Below are positions 43,453-51,613 of a stretch of DNA of 64,000 bases, piece by piece. The first letter of the stretch is position 1; the number at the start of each line of letters is the position of its first letter. Source of the stretch: Streptomyces sp. NBC_00820 (GTDB taxonomy: Bacteria; Actinomycetota; Actinomycetes; Streptomycetales; Streptomycetaceae); the NCBI RefSeq assembly GCF_036347055.1, contig NZ_CP108882.1:6932001-6996000 (forward strand), given 5' to 3'. Below the pieces are notes generated by a model. It searched no databases. It was given only the letters and a program-made list of their open reading frames with translations, and was not told the DNA's origin. The position numbers were made by a program, and so were the translations under genes.

Positions 43453-43666
43453 GGCGAGATGGGACCACGCACCGCGCCGGCCCGGCAACCGATTACCCGC
43501 GCGAGCCCCAGCACTTCCCCGCCTCACCGCCGGCTTCATCGCCGGCTTCATCGACCGCGACCGGCAGGAGTCCGTGCTCAGTCCGCCCAGCGGCGCTCAC
43601 TCTGCGCGGAATGACGTTCCCGCCTTGCCGCGGTGCTGTCTCACCGAGGAGATGGAGGCCACTGTC

Positions 43667-43867
43667 ATGGTCCGGATGTCCCGCACGGCGCTCACGCTGA
43701 GCATCCTGATCACCGCGTTCGTCGCCCTGATCGCCACCGTGCTGACGGCCGTTCTTTCGCGGTTGGACGGCAGCCGATGGCCGGCCGCGGTCCTGGACGG
43801 CGGTGCCGCGTTCGGCGGTGCTCTCACGCTCGGCGCGCTGCTGATCGCCCTGTATCTGTCCCTCTGA
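43667..43867 (+). CDS. Small two-helix membrane protein
   Basis: This 66-residue protein has two predicted membrane helices (LTLSILITAFVALIATVLTAVL and AAFGGALTLGALLIALYLSL) joined by a short loop containing Arg-Leu-Asp-Gly-Ser-Arg. An in-frame ATG after a GGAGG site at eight bases is used. The Streptomyces genome background contains many such small membrane proteins of unknown role. It could also be a spurious open frame. Confidence 0.55.
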   Translation: MVRMSRTALTLSILITAFVALIATVLTAVLSRLDGSRWPAAVLDGGAAFGGALTLGALLIALYLSL

Positions 43868-44027
43868 GCGGCGGTCCGGGTCATGGCCACAGTCTGCTCA
43901 GGTCCGACAGGGCCCGGCACAGTGCCGTCGCCGCCGCGGCAGTCGTACGGCCCGCCGTCACCGAGAGCCGTTCCGGCGCCTGCGCGCCGCATGGCGACAG
44001 GATCTCCACGGCTTCATGACATGATGC

Positions 44028-44040
44028 TGACCAGTGGTCA
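44028..44040. promoter_or_regulatory. TetR operator TGACCAGTGGTCA (autoregulatory)
   Basis: A perfect 13-bp palindrome ends 18 bases before the TetR start. The same 17 bases, TGACCAGTGGTCATGGC, recur in the promoter gap between the hydrolase and monooxygenase genes 1.5 kb away, which links these genes as one regulon. Confidence 0.85.
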
Positions 44041-44058
44041 TGGCAGGGGAGGTGCGGG

Positions 44059-44721
44059 GTGCCGACGGGAACATGGGAGCGGTTGCCCGAGGCAAGGCGG
44101 GCGGCGATCGTCCGGGCCGCGGAGGACGAGTTCTCGGCCCGTGGTTTCTCCGGCGGCAGCCTCAACACCATCGCCCGCAACGCACGCGTGGCCAAGGGCA
44201 GCCTGTTCCAGTACTTCGCCGACAAGGTCGACCTGTACGCCTATCTCTCCGAGCTGGCCAGTCTGCGCATCCGGGCCGCGATGGAACTCCGGATCCGTAC
44301 GCTCGACTGGGACGCGGGGTTCTTCGCGGCGCTCACCGGTCTGACGCTGGAGTGGGAGGCCTACTTCCATGACCACCCGCTGGAGCGGGCGCTGACCGCC
44401 GCGGCGAACCTGGAGCCGGACAGCGCGGCGCTGGGCGCGGTGCGCCGGGTGGTCAACGAGCACTACCTGGCCGTACTGGGGCCCCTGTTGAGGGACGCGA
44501 AGGACAGGGGGCAGCTGCGGGCGGACGCGGACCTCGACGCGTTCCTGTCCATGCTGCTGCTGGTGCTGCCCCATCTGGCGCTCGCGGCCCACCATCCCGG
44601 ACTCGACCCGGTACTGGGGCTGAGCACCGGACGGTCCGAGGACCGTTCCGCCGCGGTCATCCGTCTTGTCGAGGTGTTCCGGGCGGCGTTCGGGGTGCGG
44701 GAGCCGTCGGGTCCGCGCTGA
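44059..44721 (+). CDS. TetR-family regulator of the hydrolase/monooxygenase unit
   Basis: This 220-residue regulator has a helix-turn-helix AIVRAAEDEFSARGFSGGSLNTIARNARVAKGSLFQYFADKVDLYAYL and a long helical ligand domain. The start is a GTG after AGGGGAGG. A TGACCAGTGGTCA palindrome lies in its own promoter and in the gap between the neighbouring hydrolase and monooxygenase genes. It therefore probably represses itself and both enzymes until a ketone, ester or similar substrate appears. Its 3' end overlaps the convergent hydrolase gene by 65 bases. Confidence 0.93.
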   Translation: MPTGTWERLPEARRAAIVRAAEDEFSARGFSGGSLNTIARNARVAKGSLFQYFADKVDLYAYLSELASLRIRAAMELRIRTLDWDAGFFAALTGLTLEWEAYFHDHPLERALTAAANLEPDSAALGAVRRVVNEHYLAVLGPLLRDAKDRGQLRADADLDAFLSMLLLVLPHLALAAHHPGLDPVLGLSTGRSEDRSAAVIRLVEVFRAAFGVREPSGPR

Positions 44722-45529
44722 CCGGGCCCCTGGCCCCGGGGAGCCATTCGAGCAGCGTGGTCAGCGGCGGTTCGCGCCAGTCGCGGTCGAGCATCAGGTC
44801 GTGGCCCATGCCGGGGAACTCGCGCAGGGTCGCGCCGTAGCGTCGTGCCGTCCTGCGTACGTCGCCGATCGGGACCAGGCGGTCGTCGGGCGTGGCCAGG
44901 ACGAGGACCGGCGCTCCGCCGCGTGGCGGGGCGGGCGGCCGGTGGAACAGGAGCTGGTACTGCGCCAGCGGCGACTCCGCGCCGCAGCGGGCGGCCTGCC
45001 GTAGCGCCTCCTCCTGCGTCAGCTGGGCGAAGAGGTATTCGGGCCGTAGTGGCAGGGAGCCGCCGCCCATCATGCGCAGGGCGTCCAGCGGGTGCCGGCG
45101 GGCGATGGACAGCAGCGAGCCGAGAGCCGGATGCGCGGGCACCGGGGCGACGAGCACCCCGGCGTGGGCCGCGTAGCGGGCGAGCGCCTGCTGGACGACC
45201 AGGCCGCCCATGGAGTGGCCGACCAGGACGGGCCGCCGGGGCAGCGAGGCCGCGACGTGCACGACGTCGTCGACGAAGTGGGACAGCCGGGCCGTGCGCA
45301 GACGGCCTCCGCTGCCGCCGTGCCCGCGCAGCGAGAGCGCGTGGGCGGTGTACCCGGCGGCCGCCGAGGCCGCGAGCCAGTGCTCCCAGCACCACGCGCC
45401 GTGCCCGAGGCCGTGCACGAACAGCAGGGGTGGCCGGCCCGGCTTCTCGACGGCCGGGGTGGCGGTGAGTACTTCCAGGTCGCGGGGGCCGCGGCGCGAT
45501 GTGATGACGACTGAAGGGTTGCCTGTCAT
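44657..45529 (-). CDS. Alpha/beta hydrolase
   Basis: This 290-residue serine hydrolase has LLFVHGLGHGAWCWEHW (oxyanion region), the nucleophile elbow LVGHSMGGLVVQQAL (Ser about 108), the acid in LATPDDRLVP and the His in FPGMGHDLML. It has no signal peptide. It is divergent from a flavin monooxygenase with two palindromic operators between them, a typical arrangement for Baeyer-Villiger-like oxidation followed by ester cleavage. The C-terminal 25 residues are low-complexity Pro/Thr where the gene overlaps the TetR gene tail to tail. Confidence 0.9.
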   Translation of the reverse strand: MTGNPSVVITSRRGPRDLEVLTATPAVEKPGRPPLLFVHGLGHGAWCWEHWLAASAAAGYTAHALSLRGHGGSGGRLRTARLSHFVDDVVHVAASLPRRPVLVGHSMGGLVVQQALARYAAHAGVLVAPVPAHPALGSLLSIARRHPLDALRMMGGGSLPLRPEYLFAQLTQEEALRQAARCGAESPLAQYQLLFHRPPAPPRGGAPVLVLATPDDRLVPIGDVRRTARRYGATLREFPGMGHDLMLDRDWREPPLTTLLEWLPGARGPVSADPTAPAPRTPPGTPRQDG

Positions 45530-45546
45530 GGGCCGCGACTCTAGTG

Positions 45547-45574
45547 TGACCGTCGGTCATATGACCAGTGGTCA
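45547..45574. promoter_or_regulatory. Paired operators in hydrolase/monooxygenase promoter gap
   Basis: Two palindromes stand side by side: TGACCGTCGGTCA (45547) and TGACCAGTGGTCA (45562), with centres 15 bases apart. The second is identical to the site before the TetR gene. Both divergent promoters would be covered. Confidence 0.85.
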
Positions 45575-45622
45575 TGGCTGACTGAATCGCCACGCCAGTC
45601 ATGTCCCTCCCTTCGAGCCGCC

Positions 45623-47014
45623 ATGGAGACATCCATGTCCAGCCCCGTAGCCGCCTCCACCTCCGCCACCCGGCCCTCCCCGCCCCGTCCGAAGGCCTGT
45701 GTGATCGGTGCCGGATCCTCCGGAATCGCCGCCGCCAAGGTGCTGCATGAACGCGGCTTCGACTTCGACTGCTTCGAACTGTCCGACCGGGTCGGCGGCA
45801 ACTGGGTGTTCGGAAACAGCAACGGCGTCTCGTCGTCGTACCGGTCGCTGCACATCAACACCTCGCGCTCGCGCATGCAGTTCAGCGACTTCCCGATGCC
45901 GGAGCACCTGCCGAACTTCGCCCGCCACGACCAGATCGCCGCCTACTTCGACGCCTACGTCGACCACTTCGGCTTCCGTGACCGCATAGCGTTCACCACG
46001 GGAGTCGAACAGGTGACACCCCTCGACGGCGGGGGCTTCGACGTGCGCCTCAGCACGGGGGAGACCCGCCGGTACGACGCCGTCCTCGTGGCCAACGGCC
46101 ACCACTGGGACCCGCGCCTGCCGGAACCGTCCTTCCCCGGCGCGGAGACCTTCACCGGCGAGCAGATGCACTCCCACCACTACGAGGAGGAGTCGCAACT
46201 GGCCGGCAGGAAGGTCGTCGTGCTGGGCATGGGCAACTCCGCCATGGACATCGCGGTCGACGCCAGCTACCACGCCCAGGAGACGTACCTGGCCCACCGG
46301 CGCGGGGTGCACGTCATCCCCAAGTACGTCTGGGGGCGGCCCTACGACTCGATCGGCGGGCACGAGATGATTCCCGCCGCGCTGCGCTGGCCGATGGCCC
46401 GGATCCTCATGCGGGCGGCCACCGGACCGATGTCCCGCTACGGGCTGCAGGATCCCGACCACCGCTTCGCCGAGGCGCACCCGACCATGTCCAGCCGCAT
46501 CCTGGACCGTCTCGCGCACGGCGCGATCACCCCGAAGCCGAACATCGACCACTTCGACGGCCCCGACGTCGTCTTCAGCGACGGCAGCCGCGTCGCCGCC
46601 GACCTCGTCGTCTACTGCACCGGCTACCGGATCTCTTTCCCCTTCTTCGACAAGGACTTCCTCGACCCCGGCGCCGACAACGACATCCGGCTCTACAAGC
46701 GCATGTTCCATCTGGACGTGCCCGGCCTGTACTTCATCGGCCTCGTCCAGCCGCTCGGCGCCATCATGCCGATCGCGGAACGCCAGTCACTGCTGGTCGC
46801 CGATCACCTCGAAGGGCGCTACGCCCTGCCGCCGCGCGCCGCGATGGACGGGGAGATCGACCGCTACCAGAAGTCCCTCGCCCGGCGGTACGTCGCGAGC
46901 AAGCGCCACACCATCCAGGTCGACTTCGACGACTACATGCGCGCCCTGCGCAAGGAGCGCGCCGCCGGCTCGGGAGGAACGCGCCGAGGACGGCCGGTAC
47001 CGGCCCGCGGCTGA
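45623..47014 (+). CDS. Flavin-containing monooxygenase
   Basis: This protein of about 463 residues belongs to the class B flavin monooxygenases. It has the FAD loop CVIGAGSSGIAAAKVL, the FMO fingerprint FTGEQMHSHHYEEE (FxGxxxHxxxY type, about residue 175), the NADPH loop VVVLGMGNSAMDIAVD (about 200) and the C-terminal LVVYCTGYRISFPF motif. It should use NADPH and O2 to oxygenate a ketone, aldehyde, amine or sulfide. Its promoter carries the TetR operators shared with the divergent hydrolase, supporting a two-step oxidation/hydrolysis route. The start could also be the ATG four codons downstream. Confidence 0.93.
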   Translation: METSMSSPVAASTSATRPSPPRPKACVIGAGSSGIAAAKVLHERGFDFDCFELSDRVGGNWVFGNSNGVSSSYRSLHINTSRSRMQFSDFPMPEHLPNFARHDQIAAYFDAYVDHFGFRDRIAFTTGVEQVTPLDGGGFDVRLSTGETRRYDAVLVANGHHWDPRLPEPSFPGAETFTGEQMHSHHYEEESQLAGRKVVVLGMGNSAMDIAVDASYHAQETYLAHRRGVHVIPKYVWGRPYDSIGGHEMIPAALRWPMARILMRAATGPMSRYGLQDPDHRFAEAHPTMSSRILDRLAHGAITPKPNIDHFDGPDVVFSDGSRVAADLVVYCTGYRISFPFFDKDFLDPGADNDIRLYKRMFHLDVPGLYFIGLVQPLGAIMPIAERQSLLVADHLEGRYALPPRAAMDGEIDRYQKSLARRYVASKRHTIQVDFDDYMRALRKERAAGSGGTRRGRPVPARG

Positions 47015-47170
47015 GTCGTCACACCGGCCTGCGGCTGAATCGCAGGTCCGAACTGCCGGGCTGAATCGCCGGGTTGAGCCGTCCGAACCGTGCTGGGCCA
47101 TGCCGTGCCGTCCGGCCGTGCCGCCTCTCCCCTCCCCGGCAGGGCCGCCGTGGCCGGTCGCGAGGCCCGG

Positions 47171-48373
47171 TCAGGACGGTTCGGTGTCGCGCAGGCTCCG
47201 GAAGAAGGCGCGGATGTCGCCGACGAGCAGGGCGGGCTGTTCCATCGCGGCGAAGTGGCCGCCGCGGTCGAACTCCGTCCAGCGGACGATGTTGTCGCCG
47301 CGTTCGGCGATGTGGCGCAGGACGATGAAGTTCTCCTGCGGGAACGAGGCGAACGCGGTGGGCGCGGACGACGGCTCGGGCGGCTTGCCCCAATAGGCCG
47401 CGTGGGCACGCTCGTAGTAGATACGGGCGGAGGAACCGGCGGTCCCCGTCAACCAGTACAGCATCACGTTGGTGAGGAGGTGATCGCGGTCGACGGCGTC
47501 CTCGGGCCGGTCGGCGGAGTCCGTCCACTGCTTGAACTTCTCCGCGATCCAGGCGAGTTGGCCGACGGGTGAGTCGGTGAGCGCGTAGGCGAGGGTCTGG
47601 GGACGCGTCGACTGGATGTCGGCGTAGCCCTGCTCGTCCCGGCTCCACGCCCGCATCCGCTCCCAGGAGGCCAGGGTGCGCTCCCGCTCCGCCGGGCTCA
47701 GGACGGCGAGTTCCTCCTCGGTCGGCTCGGCCGTTGCCCCGGCGCCGGGGATCATGTTCAGGTGGACGCCGATGACCCGGTCCGGGCGGATGCGGCCCAG
47801 TTCGCGGGAGACGGCCGATCCCCAGTCGCCGCCCTGCGCCCCGTAGCGGTCGTAGCCCAGGCGGTGCATCAACTCGGCGAAAGCGGCCGCGACTCGACGG
47901 TACTCCCATCCGCTCTCGCGGGTGGGGCCGGAGAACGTGAAGCCGGGAATGCTAGGCAGGACCAGATGGAAGGCGTCGGCGGGGTCGGCGCCGTGTGCCC
48001 GGGGGTCGGTGAGAGGGCCGGCGATCCGCTCGAACTCCACGACGGAACCGGGCCATCCGTGCGTGATGATCAGCGGTGTGGCGTCCGGTTCCGGGGAACG
48101 GATGTGCGCGAAGTGGACGTCCGCGCCGTCGATCGTGGTGATGAACTGCGGCCACCGGTTCAGGCGGGCCTCCGCCGCCCGCCAGTCGTACGTGTGCCGC
48201 CAGTAGTGCGCCAGCTCCTTCAGGTAGTCGCGTGGGACGCCGTAGTCCCATCCGGCGTTCGGCAGCTCGTCCGGCCAGCGGGTGCGGTCGAGTCGGTGGT
48301 GCAGGTCGTCGAGGTCGCTGTCCGGGATCGATACGCGGAAGGGCCGGATGCCGGTCTCCTGGGGTGTCGTCAT
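47171..48373 (-). CDS. Epoxide hydrolase (EHN domain, alpha/beta hydrolase)
   Basis: This 400-residue protein has the N-terminal epoxide-hydrolase lid domain (IRPFRVSIPDSDLDDLHHRLDRTRWPDEL), then the alpha/beta core: LIITHGWPGSVVEFERI (HGWPGS oxyanion motif), GAQGGDWGSAVSREL (nucleophilic Asp about residue 180), IYYERAHA lid Tyr, and the C-terminal GGHFAAMEQP catalytic His. It would hydrolyse epoxides to diols through an Asp-ester intermediate, resembling microsomal-type enzymes. The ATG start is followed by MTTPQETGIRPF. It converges with the monooxygenase gene across 156 bases, so the two may serve one oxidative route. Confidence 0.93.
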   Translation of the reverse strand: MTTPQETGIRPFRVSIPDSDLDDLHHRLDRTRWPDELPNAGWDYGVPRDYLKELAHYWRHTYDWRAAEARLNRWPQFITTIDGADVHFAHIRSPEPDATPLIITHGWPGSVVEFERIAGPLTDPRAHGADPADAFHLVLPSIPGFTFSGPTRESGWEYRRVAAAFAELMHRLGYDRYGAQGGDWGSAVSRELGRIRPDRVIGVHLNMIPGAGATAEPTEEELAVLSPAERERTLASWERMRAWSRDEQGYADIQSTRPQTLAYALTDSPVGQLAWIAEKFKQWTDSADRPEDAVDRDHLLTNVMLYWLTGTAGSSARIYYERAHAAYWGKPPEPSSAPTAFASFPQENFIVLRHIAERGDNIVRWTEFDRGGHFAAMEQPALLVGDIRAFFRSLRDTEPS

Positions 48374-48548
48374 GCCGGCGCAGTCTAGGCGGCCGCCCGC
48401 CGGCCGGATCGGCAATTTCCGGGGGCCCCGATGGCGGGATCGGCAACTTCCGGGGGCGCGATGCCGGGCGCGGGCCCGCGCCGGGTGCTCGCGCGGACGG
48501 TCGGGTTGCTCATGATTCAGGCAGAGCGGCCGGGGAACTCGGCCGGGC

Positions 48549-49019
48549 ATGATCCGGACCATTCTGCGAGGCGGCGTGGCCGGCGCCGCCGGTACGACCG
48601 TGCTCAATGCCGTGAGCTACGCCGACATGGCATGGCGCGGCAGATCCGCCAGCGGGGTTCCCTCCCAGGTCGTGGACAAGCTGGCCCGCGACGTGCGGCA
48701 TCCCGTCCCCGGCTCCGGCGAGACACGGGACAACCGGCTGTCCGCCCTCGGCGCGCTCGCCGGCATCGGAGTCGGCTGCGTTGTCGGGGTGTGCGTCTGC
48801 CTGCTGTACGACGCCGGCGCCCGGATGCCCTGGTGGTGGGGAAGCGTGGCGACCGGGGCCCTGGCCATGGCCGCCGCCGACGTCCCCATGGCGCGGCTGG
48901 GGCTGAGCGATCCGACCACCTGGTCGGGCGCGGACTGGGTGTCGGACATCGTGCCCCATCTGCTGTACGGCGCAGCCACCTACGGCATCGTGGCGGCGAC
49001 CGCGGAACGCCGCTCGTGA
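48549..49019 (+). CDS. Hypothetical membrane protein
   Basis: This 156-residue protein has an N-terminal hydrophobic stretch (MIRTILRGGVAGAAGTTVLNAVSYADMAWRG), a soluble segment with PSQVVDKLARD, and hydrophobic helices (LGALAGIGVGCVVGVCVCLLYD; WGSVATGALAMAAAD; PHLLYGAATYGIVAA). It resembles uncharacterised Streptomyces proteins of three to four helices. No partner genes are evident. Confidence 0.75.
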   Translation: MIRTILRGGVAGAAGTTVLNAVSYADMAWRGRSASGVPSQVVDKLARDVRHPVPGSGETRDNRLSALGALAGIGVGCVVGVCVCLLYDAGARMPWWWGSVATGALAMAAADVPMARLGLSDPTTWSGADWVSDIVPHLLYGAATYGIVAATAERRS

Positions 49020-49114
49020 CACCCGCCCCGACCGGATGACCGGCGACGCCCCGCCGTTCACGTAGGAACGCCGCCAGGTGGGGTACTCGGGACTCGGGTA
49101 CCCGGTCACCCGGG

Positions 49115-49282
49115 CTAGGGGGTGTCGTTTGGATCAGCTCGGGTCCGCGACGCCCGGCACGGCACCTCGCCGCGTTGTCGGATCAGCCGAGTACGTCCAG
49201 TACACGGCAGATCCTCCGCCTTGCGAGGCACCGCACCGGACGCCGCGGCCTGATCCGACCTGATCCAAACGACACCCCCTAG
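49115..49282. mobile_element. 168-bp MITE with 23-bp perfect terminal inverted repeats
   Basis: Both ends read CTAGGGGGTGTCGTTTGG and onward for 23 bases in perfect inverted orientation, with CTAG at the outer edges. Inside are sub-terminal GGATCAG/TGATCC copies and no coding sequence. The size, the ends and the CTAG border match non-autonomous derivatives of IS5-family (IS427-group, YTAR target) elements. It lies between a membrane-protein gene and the SRPBCC gene, close to the latter's ribosome site. Confidence 0.85.
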
Positions 49283-49342
49283 GTGGCCCCCTGCCCGGCG
49301 CCGACCGCCGGGCTCCGGTCTCGCACAGAAGGAGGAACGGCC

Positions 49343-49801
49343 ATGGGCACAGTGAGGGAATCGGTCGAGGTCGACGTACCGGTCCGGACCGCCTACAACC
49401 AGTGGACACAGTTCGAGGAGTTCCCGAACTTCATGGAGGGCGTCGAGGCGGTGGAGCAGCTCGACGACACCCACAACCACTGGATCACCAAGATGGGCGG
49501 GATACGGCGGGACTTCGACACGGAGATCGTGGACCAGCTCGCGGACGACAGGATCACCTGGCGCTCGATCAGCGGGGACACCCGGCAGAGCGGCAGCGTC
49601 CGCTTCCAGAGCCTGGGGAACGACCGGACCCGCGTGGAACTCGTCATGGACGTCGAGCCCACCGATCCGGTCGAGACGGTGGCCGACTGGATCGGCGTGA
49701 TCGACCGGCGCGTCAAGGGCGACATGCGGCGCTTCAAGGAGTTCATCGAGACGCGCGGCGACGAGTCCGGTTCGTGGCGCGGCCGCGTCACCCCTGGCTG
49801 A
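49343..49801 (+). CDS. SRPBCC-family (polyketide cyclase/START-like) protein
   Basis: This 152-residue helix-grip protein has an N-terminus VRESVEVDVPVRTAYNQWTQFEEFPNFMEGVEAVEQLDD that is typical of the cyclase/dehydrase group of SRPBCC proteins. The motif DDRITWRSISGDTRQSGSVRFQSL and a long C-terminal helix (VIDRRVKGDMRRFKEFIETR) complete the ligand pocket. Such proteins bind hydrophobic ligands and are often stress-related membrane-associated proteins. The ATG has a GGAGGA site. The promoter region is interrupted by the MITE, which could influence its expression. Confidence 0.9.
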   Translation: MGTVRESVEVDVPVRTAYNQWTQFEEFPNFMEGVEAVEQLDDTHNHWITKMGGIRRDFDTEIVDQLADDRITWRSISGDTRQSGSVRFQSLGNDRTRVELVMDVEPTDPVETVADWIGVIDRRVKGDMRRFKEFIETRGDESGSWRGRVTPG

Positions 49802-49810
49802 GAGTCTTTG

Positions 49811-49857
49811 CCGGCTCCCGGCTCCCGGCTCCCGGCTCCCGGCTCGGCTCCCGGCTC
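49811..49857. repeat. Heptanucleotide repeat CCGGCTC, about 6 copies
   Basis: Five perfect CCGGCTC units, a five-base partial unit, then one more unit and a degenerate copy lie between convergent genes. The unit differs by one base from the GCTCGCG array at 42077 when aligned (GCTCCCG). Confidence 0.9.
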
Positions 49858-49885
49858 CCGCCTCCGCCGCGCCGCCGCGCCCGCG

Positions 49886-50392
49886 TCACCCCTGGGCGGC
49901 GCTGCCCGCCCCCTCGTCGGCGACCACGGCGGACTCGCCGCCGGTCAGGGCCAGCAACTCGGTGAACGTCGTACGGAACACGGTGTGCGGCAGACCGGCG
50001 CCCGCCCACACGTGGTCGTGGTCGTCCAGGGCGACGTCGACCAGCGTCCGGACGGGTCGCGGGTGCCCCACCGGGGCCACGCCCCCCACCTCCTGGCCCG
50101 TCACGGCGAGCACGAAGCCGGGATCCGCGCGCCGGATCCGGCCGCGGCCCACGTTCAGGACGCGGGCCAGCAGCCGCGTGTCCGCGCGGTGCGCTCCGCT
50201 GGTCAGGACGAGCAGCGGTTCACCGCCCACGGTGAAGACCAGACTGTTGGCGACGGCGCCGACCGCGCAGCCGAGCTGTGCGGCCGTCTCCGCCGCGGTG
50301 GGCGCCGGGGCCGGGAGTTCGACCAGTTCCGCGGTGCTGCCGTGCTCACGCAGAGCCGCGTGAACGCGGCGTACTCTCTCGTGCAAGGTCAC
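49886..50392 (-). CDS. YbaK/ProX-type aminoacyl-tRNA deacylase
   Basis: This 168-residue protein has the YbaK/prolyl-tRNA-editing fold: PTAAETAAQLGCAVGAVANSLVFTVGGEPLLVLTSGAHRAD (family motif with the conserved Lys replaced by Asn-Ser), GRIRRADPGFVLAVTGQEVGGVAPVGHP (substrate loop) and the C-terminal VFRTTFTELLALTGG. It probably hydrolyses mischarged Cys- or Ala-tRNA. The conserved catalytic Lys of the KSLVF motif reads NSLVF here, so activity is uncertain. The start is a GTG. Confidence 0.87.
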   Translation of the reverse strand: MTLHERVRRVHAALREHGSTAELVELPAPAPTAAETAAQLGCAVGAVANSLVFTVGGEPLLVLTSGAHRADTRLLARVLNVGRGRIRRADPGFVLAVTGQEVGGVAPVGHPRPVRTLVDVALDDHDHVWAGAGLPHTVFRTTFTELLALTGGESAVVADEGAGSAAQG

Positions 50393-50399
50393 TCCCTGT

Positions 50400-50505
50400 C
50401 GTCTTTCATGGCGCTGAGCGCTGGTGCTGAGTGCTGAGCGCTGACTGCTGAGCGTCGAGTGCTGGGCGCTGAGCGTCGAGTGCTGAGCGCGAGCGTTGCG
50501 CTCAG
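50400..50505. repeat. Degenerate GCTGAGCG / GAGTGCTG repeat
   Basis: The spacer between two minus-strand genes consists of about ten imperfect 8- to 11-base units built from GCTGAGCG and GTCGAGTGCTG. No coding sequence or terminator is seen in it. Confidence 0.75.
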
Positions 50506-50530
50506 GCGCGGACCGCGAAGTTCCGCGCCG

Positions 50531-51559
50531 TCACTCCTCGGCGGCGGGTTCGCCGGGGGCGGGCTCGTCGGTGGGTATGGCTGCGGGTATGTCGGCGGCG
50601 GGCTCGTCGTCCCAGGCCAGTGAGCTGATCCGCCAGCCGTCCGGCGTCCGGACGAACTGGACGGTCTTGTGGCCGGCGCCCTCGAACCACTCGCCGTAGA
50701 GGAAGCCGGACTTGCGGTAGTCGCTGAACCGCTGCGCGACCGAGCCGAACATCTCGGTACGCTCGGTGACCTCCGCCTCGGAGAACTCGGTCAGCGTCCC
50801 GTCGGTGAGCATCTTCTCGCGGGACGCGATGAACGCCTCGATGTCGTAGACGAGCGGATCGTCGCCGATGTTCTTGATGATCAGCCCCTGCGGGAGGAAG
50901 ACCCGGCGGATGACGTCGAGGTCGGGCCGGCGGCCGCCGGTGGTGGTGAAGGCGCCGAAGAGGTCGCGCATCAGCCGGTCGATCCCGGCCTTGTAGCCGA
51001 CGCCCGGTAGGTCCGCCGGGGGCGGCCACTCCTCGGCGAGGACCGACCAGACCTCGCTGTCGCGCCGCACCCCGCGGTACGTAGAGCGCTGCCGCAGCAC
51101 ACCCTCACGGGTCATGCCGAGCCGGCGGGCGACCTCGACGCTGCGGACGTTCCCGGGCGCGACCCACCACTCGACCCGGCTCATCCCGCGTTCCGCGAAC
51201 GCCCAGTCGACGAGCGCCCGGCACGCCCGGGTGGCCAGGCCCTTGCCCTGCCCGGCCGGCTCGAGCCAGCAGCCGATCTCGCACGTCCCGGCGGCGGAGT
51301 CGAAGCGGGTGAACATGACGCCACCGACGAGCGTGCCGTCCAGCCAGATGCCGTGGATCCGGCCGCCGTCCGCGGCCAGACGGTCGGCGTAACGCTGGAG
51401 GGTCGCGGTGGCGGAGCCGAGGTCGGTGCTGAACGTCGCCCAGGGTATCCACGGGTCTACCAGGGGCCGGGCGCGGTCGATGTGCGCGAGGAACTCCTGG
51501 GCCTGCCAGGGTTCCAGCGGGCGGAGCTGGGCGGCGTCGGTCAGCGGCAGTGCGAACAC
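50531..51559 (-). CDS. Fusion of RimJ/L-type GNAT acetyltransferase and NTF2-like domain
   Basis: This 342-residue protein joins two domains. Residues 1-180 form a GNAT fold of the RimJ/RimL group (WLEPAGQGKGLATRACRALVDWAF, acetyl-CoA loop; RRLGMTREGVLRQRSTYRG at the end). Residues about 195-325 form an NTF2-like (SnoaL/DUF4440) domain (IDRLMRDLFGAFTTTGGRRPDLDVIRRVFLPQGLIIKN ... TVQFVRTPDGWRISSLAWDDE). The C-terminus is acidic. The combination is uncommon. The GNAT half would acetylate an amine or a ribosomal N-terminus, and the second half may bind a small ligand. It is divergent from a TetR gene, with direct repeats in the 54-base gap. Confidence 0.85.
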   Translation of the reverse strand: MFALPLTDAAQLRPLEPWQAQEFLAHIDRARPLVDPWIPWATFSTDLGSATATLQRYADRLAADGGRIHGIWLDGTLVGGVMFTRFDSAAGTCEIGCWLEPAGQGKGLATRACRALVDWAFAERGMSRVEWWVAPGNVRSVEVARRLGMTREGVLRQRSTYRGVRRDSEVWSVLAEEWPPPADLPGVGYKAGIDRLMRDLFGAFTTTGGRRPDLDVIRRVFLPQGLIIKNIGDDPLVYDIEAFIASREKMLTDGTLTEFSEAEVTERTEMFGSVAQRFSDYRKSGFLYGEWFEGAGHKTVQFVRTPDGWRISSLAWDDEPAADIPAAIPTDEPAPGEPAAEE

Positions 51560-51577
51560 GGGGCACCTCGTTCCCTA

Positions 51578-51604
51578 GGTACGTAACAAGCGTTCGGTAC
51601 GTAA
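51578..51604. promoter_or_regulatory. Direct repeats GGTACGTAA in divergent promoter gap
   Basis: Two copies of the nine-base GGTACGTAA, 18 bases apart and each containing the palindrome TACGTA, lie in the 54-base gap between the GNAT/NTF2 gene and a TetR gene. They are a likely regulator-binding site. Confidence 0.6.
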
Positions 51605-51613
51605 GCTAGCATC

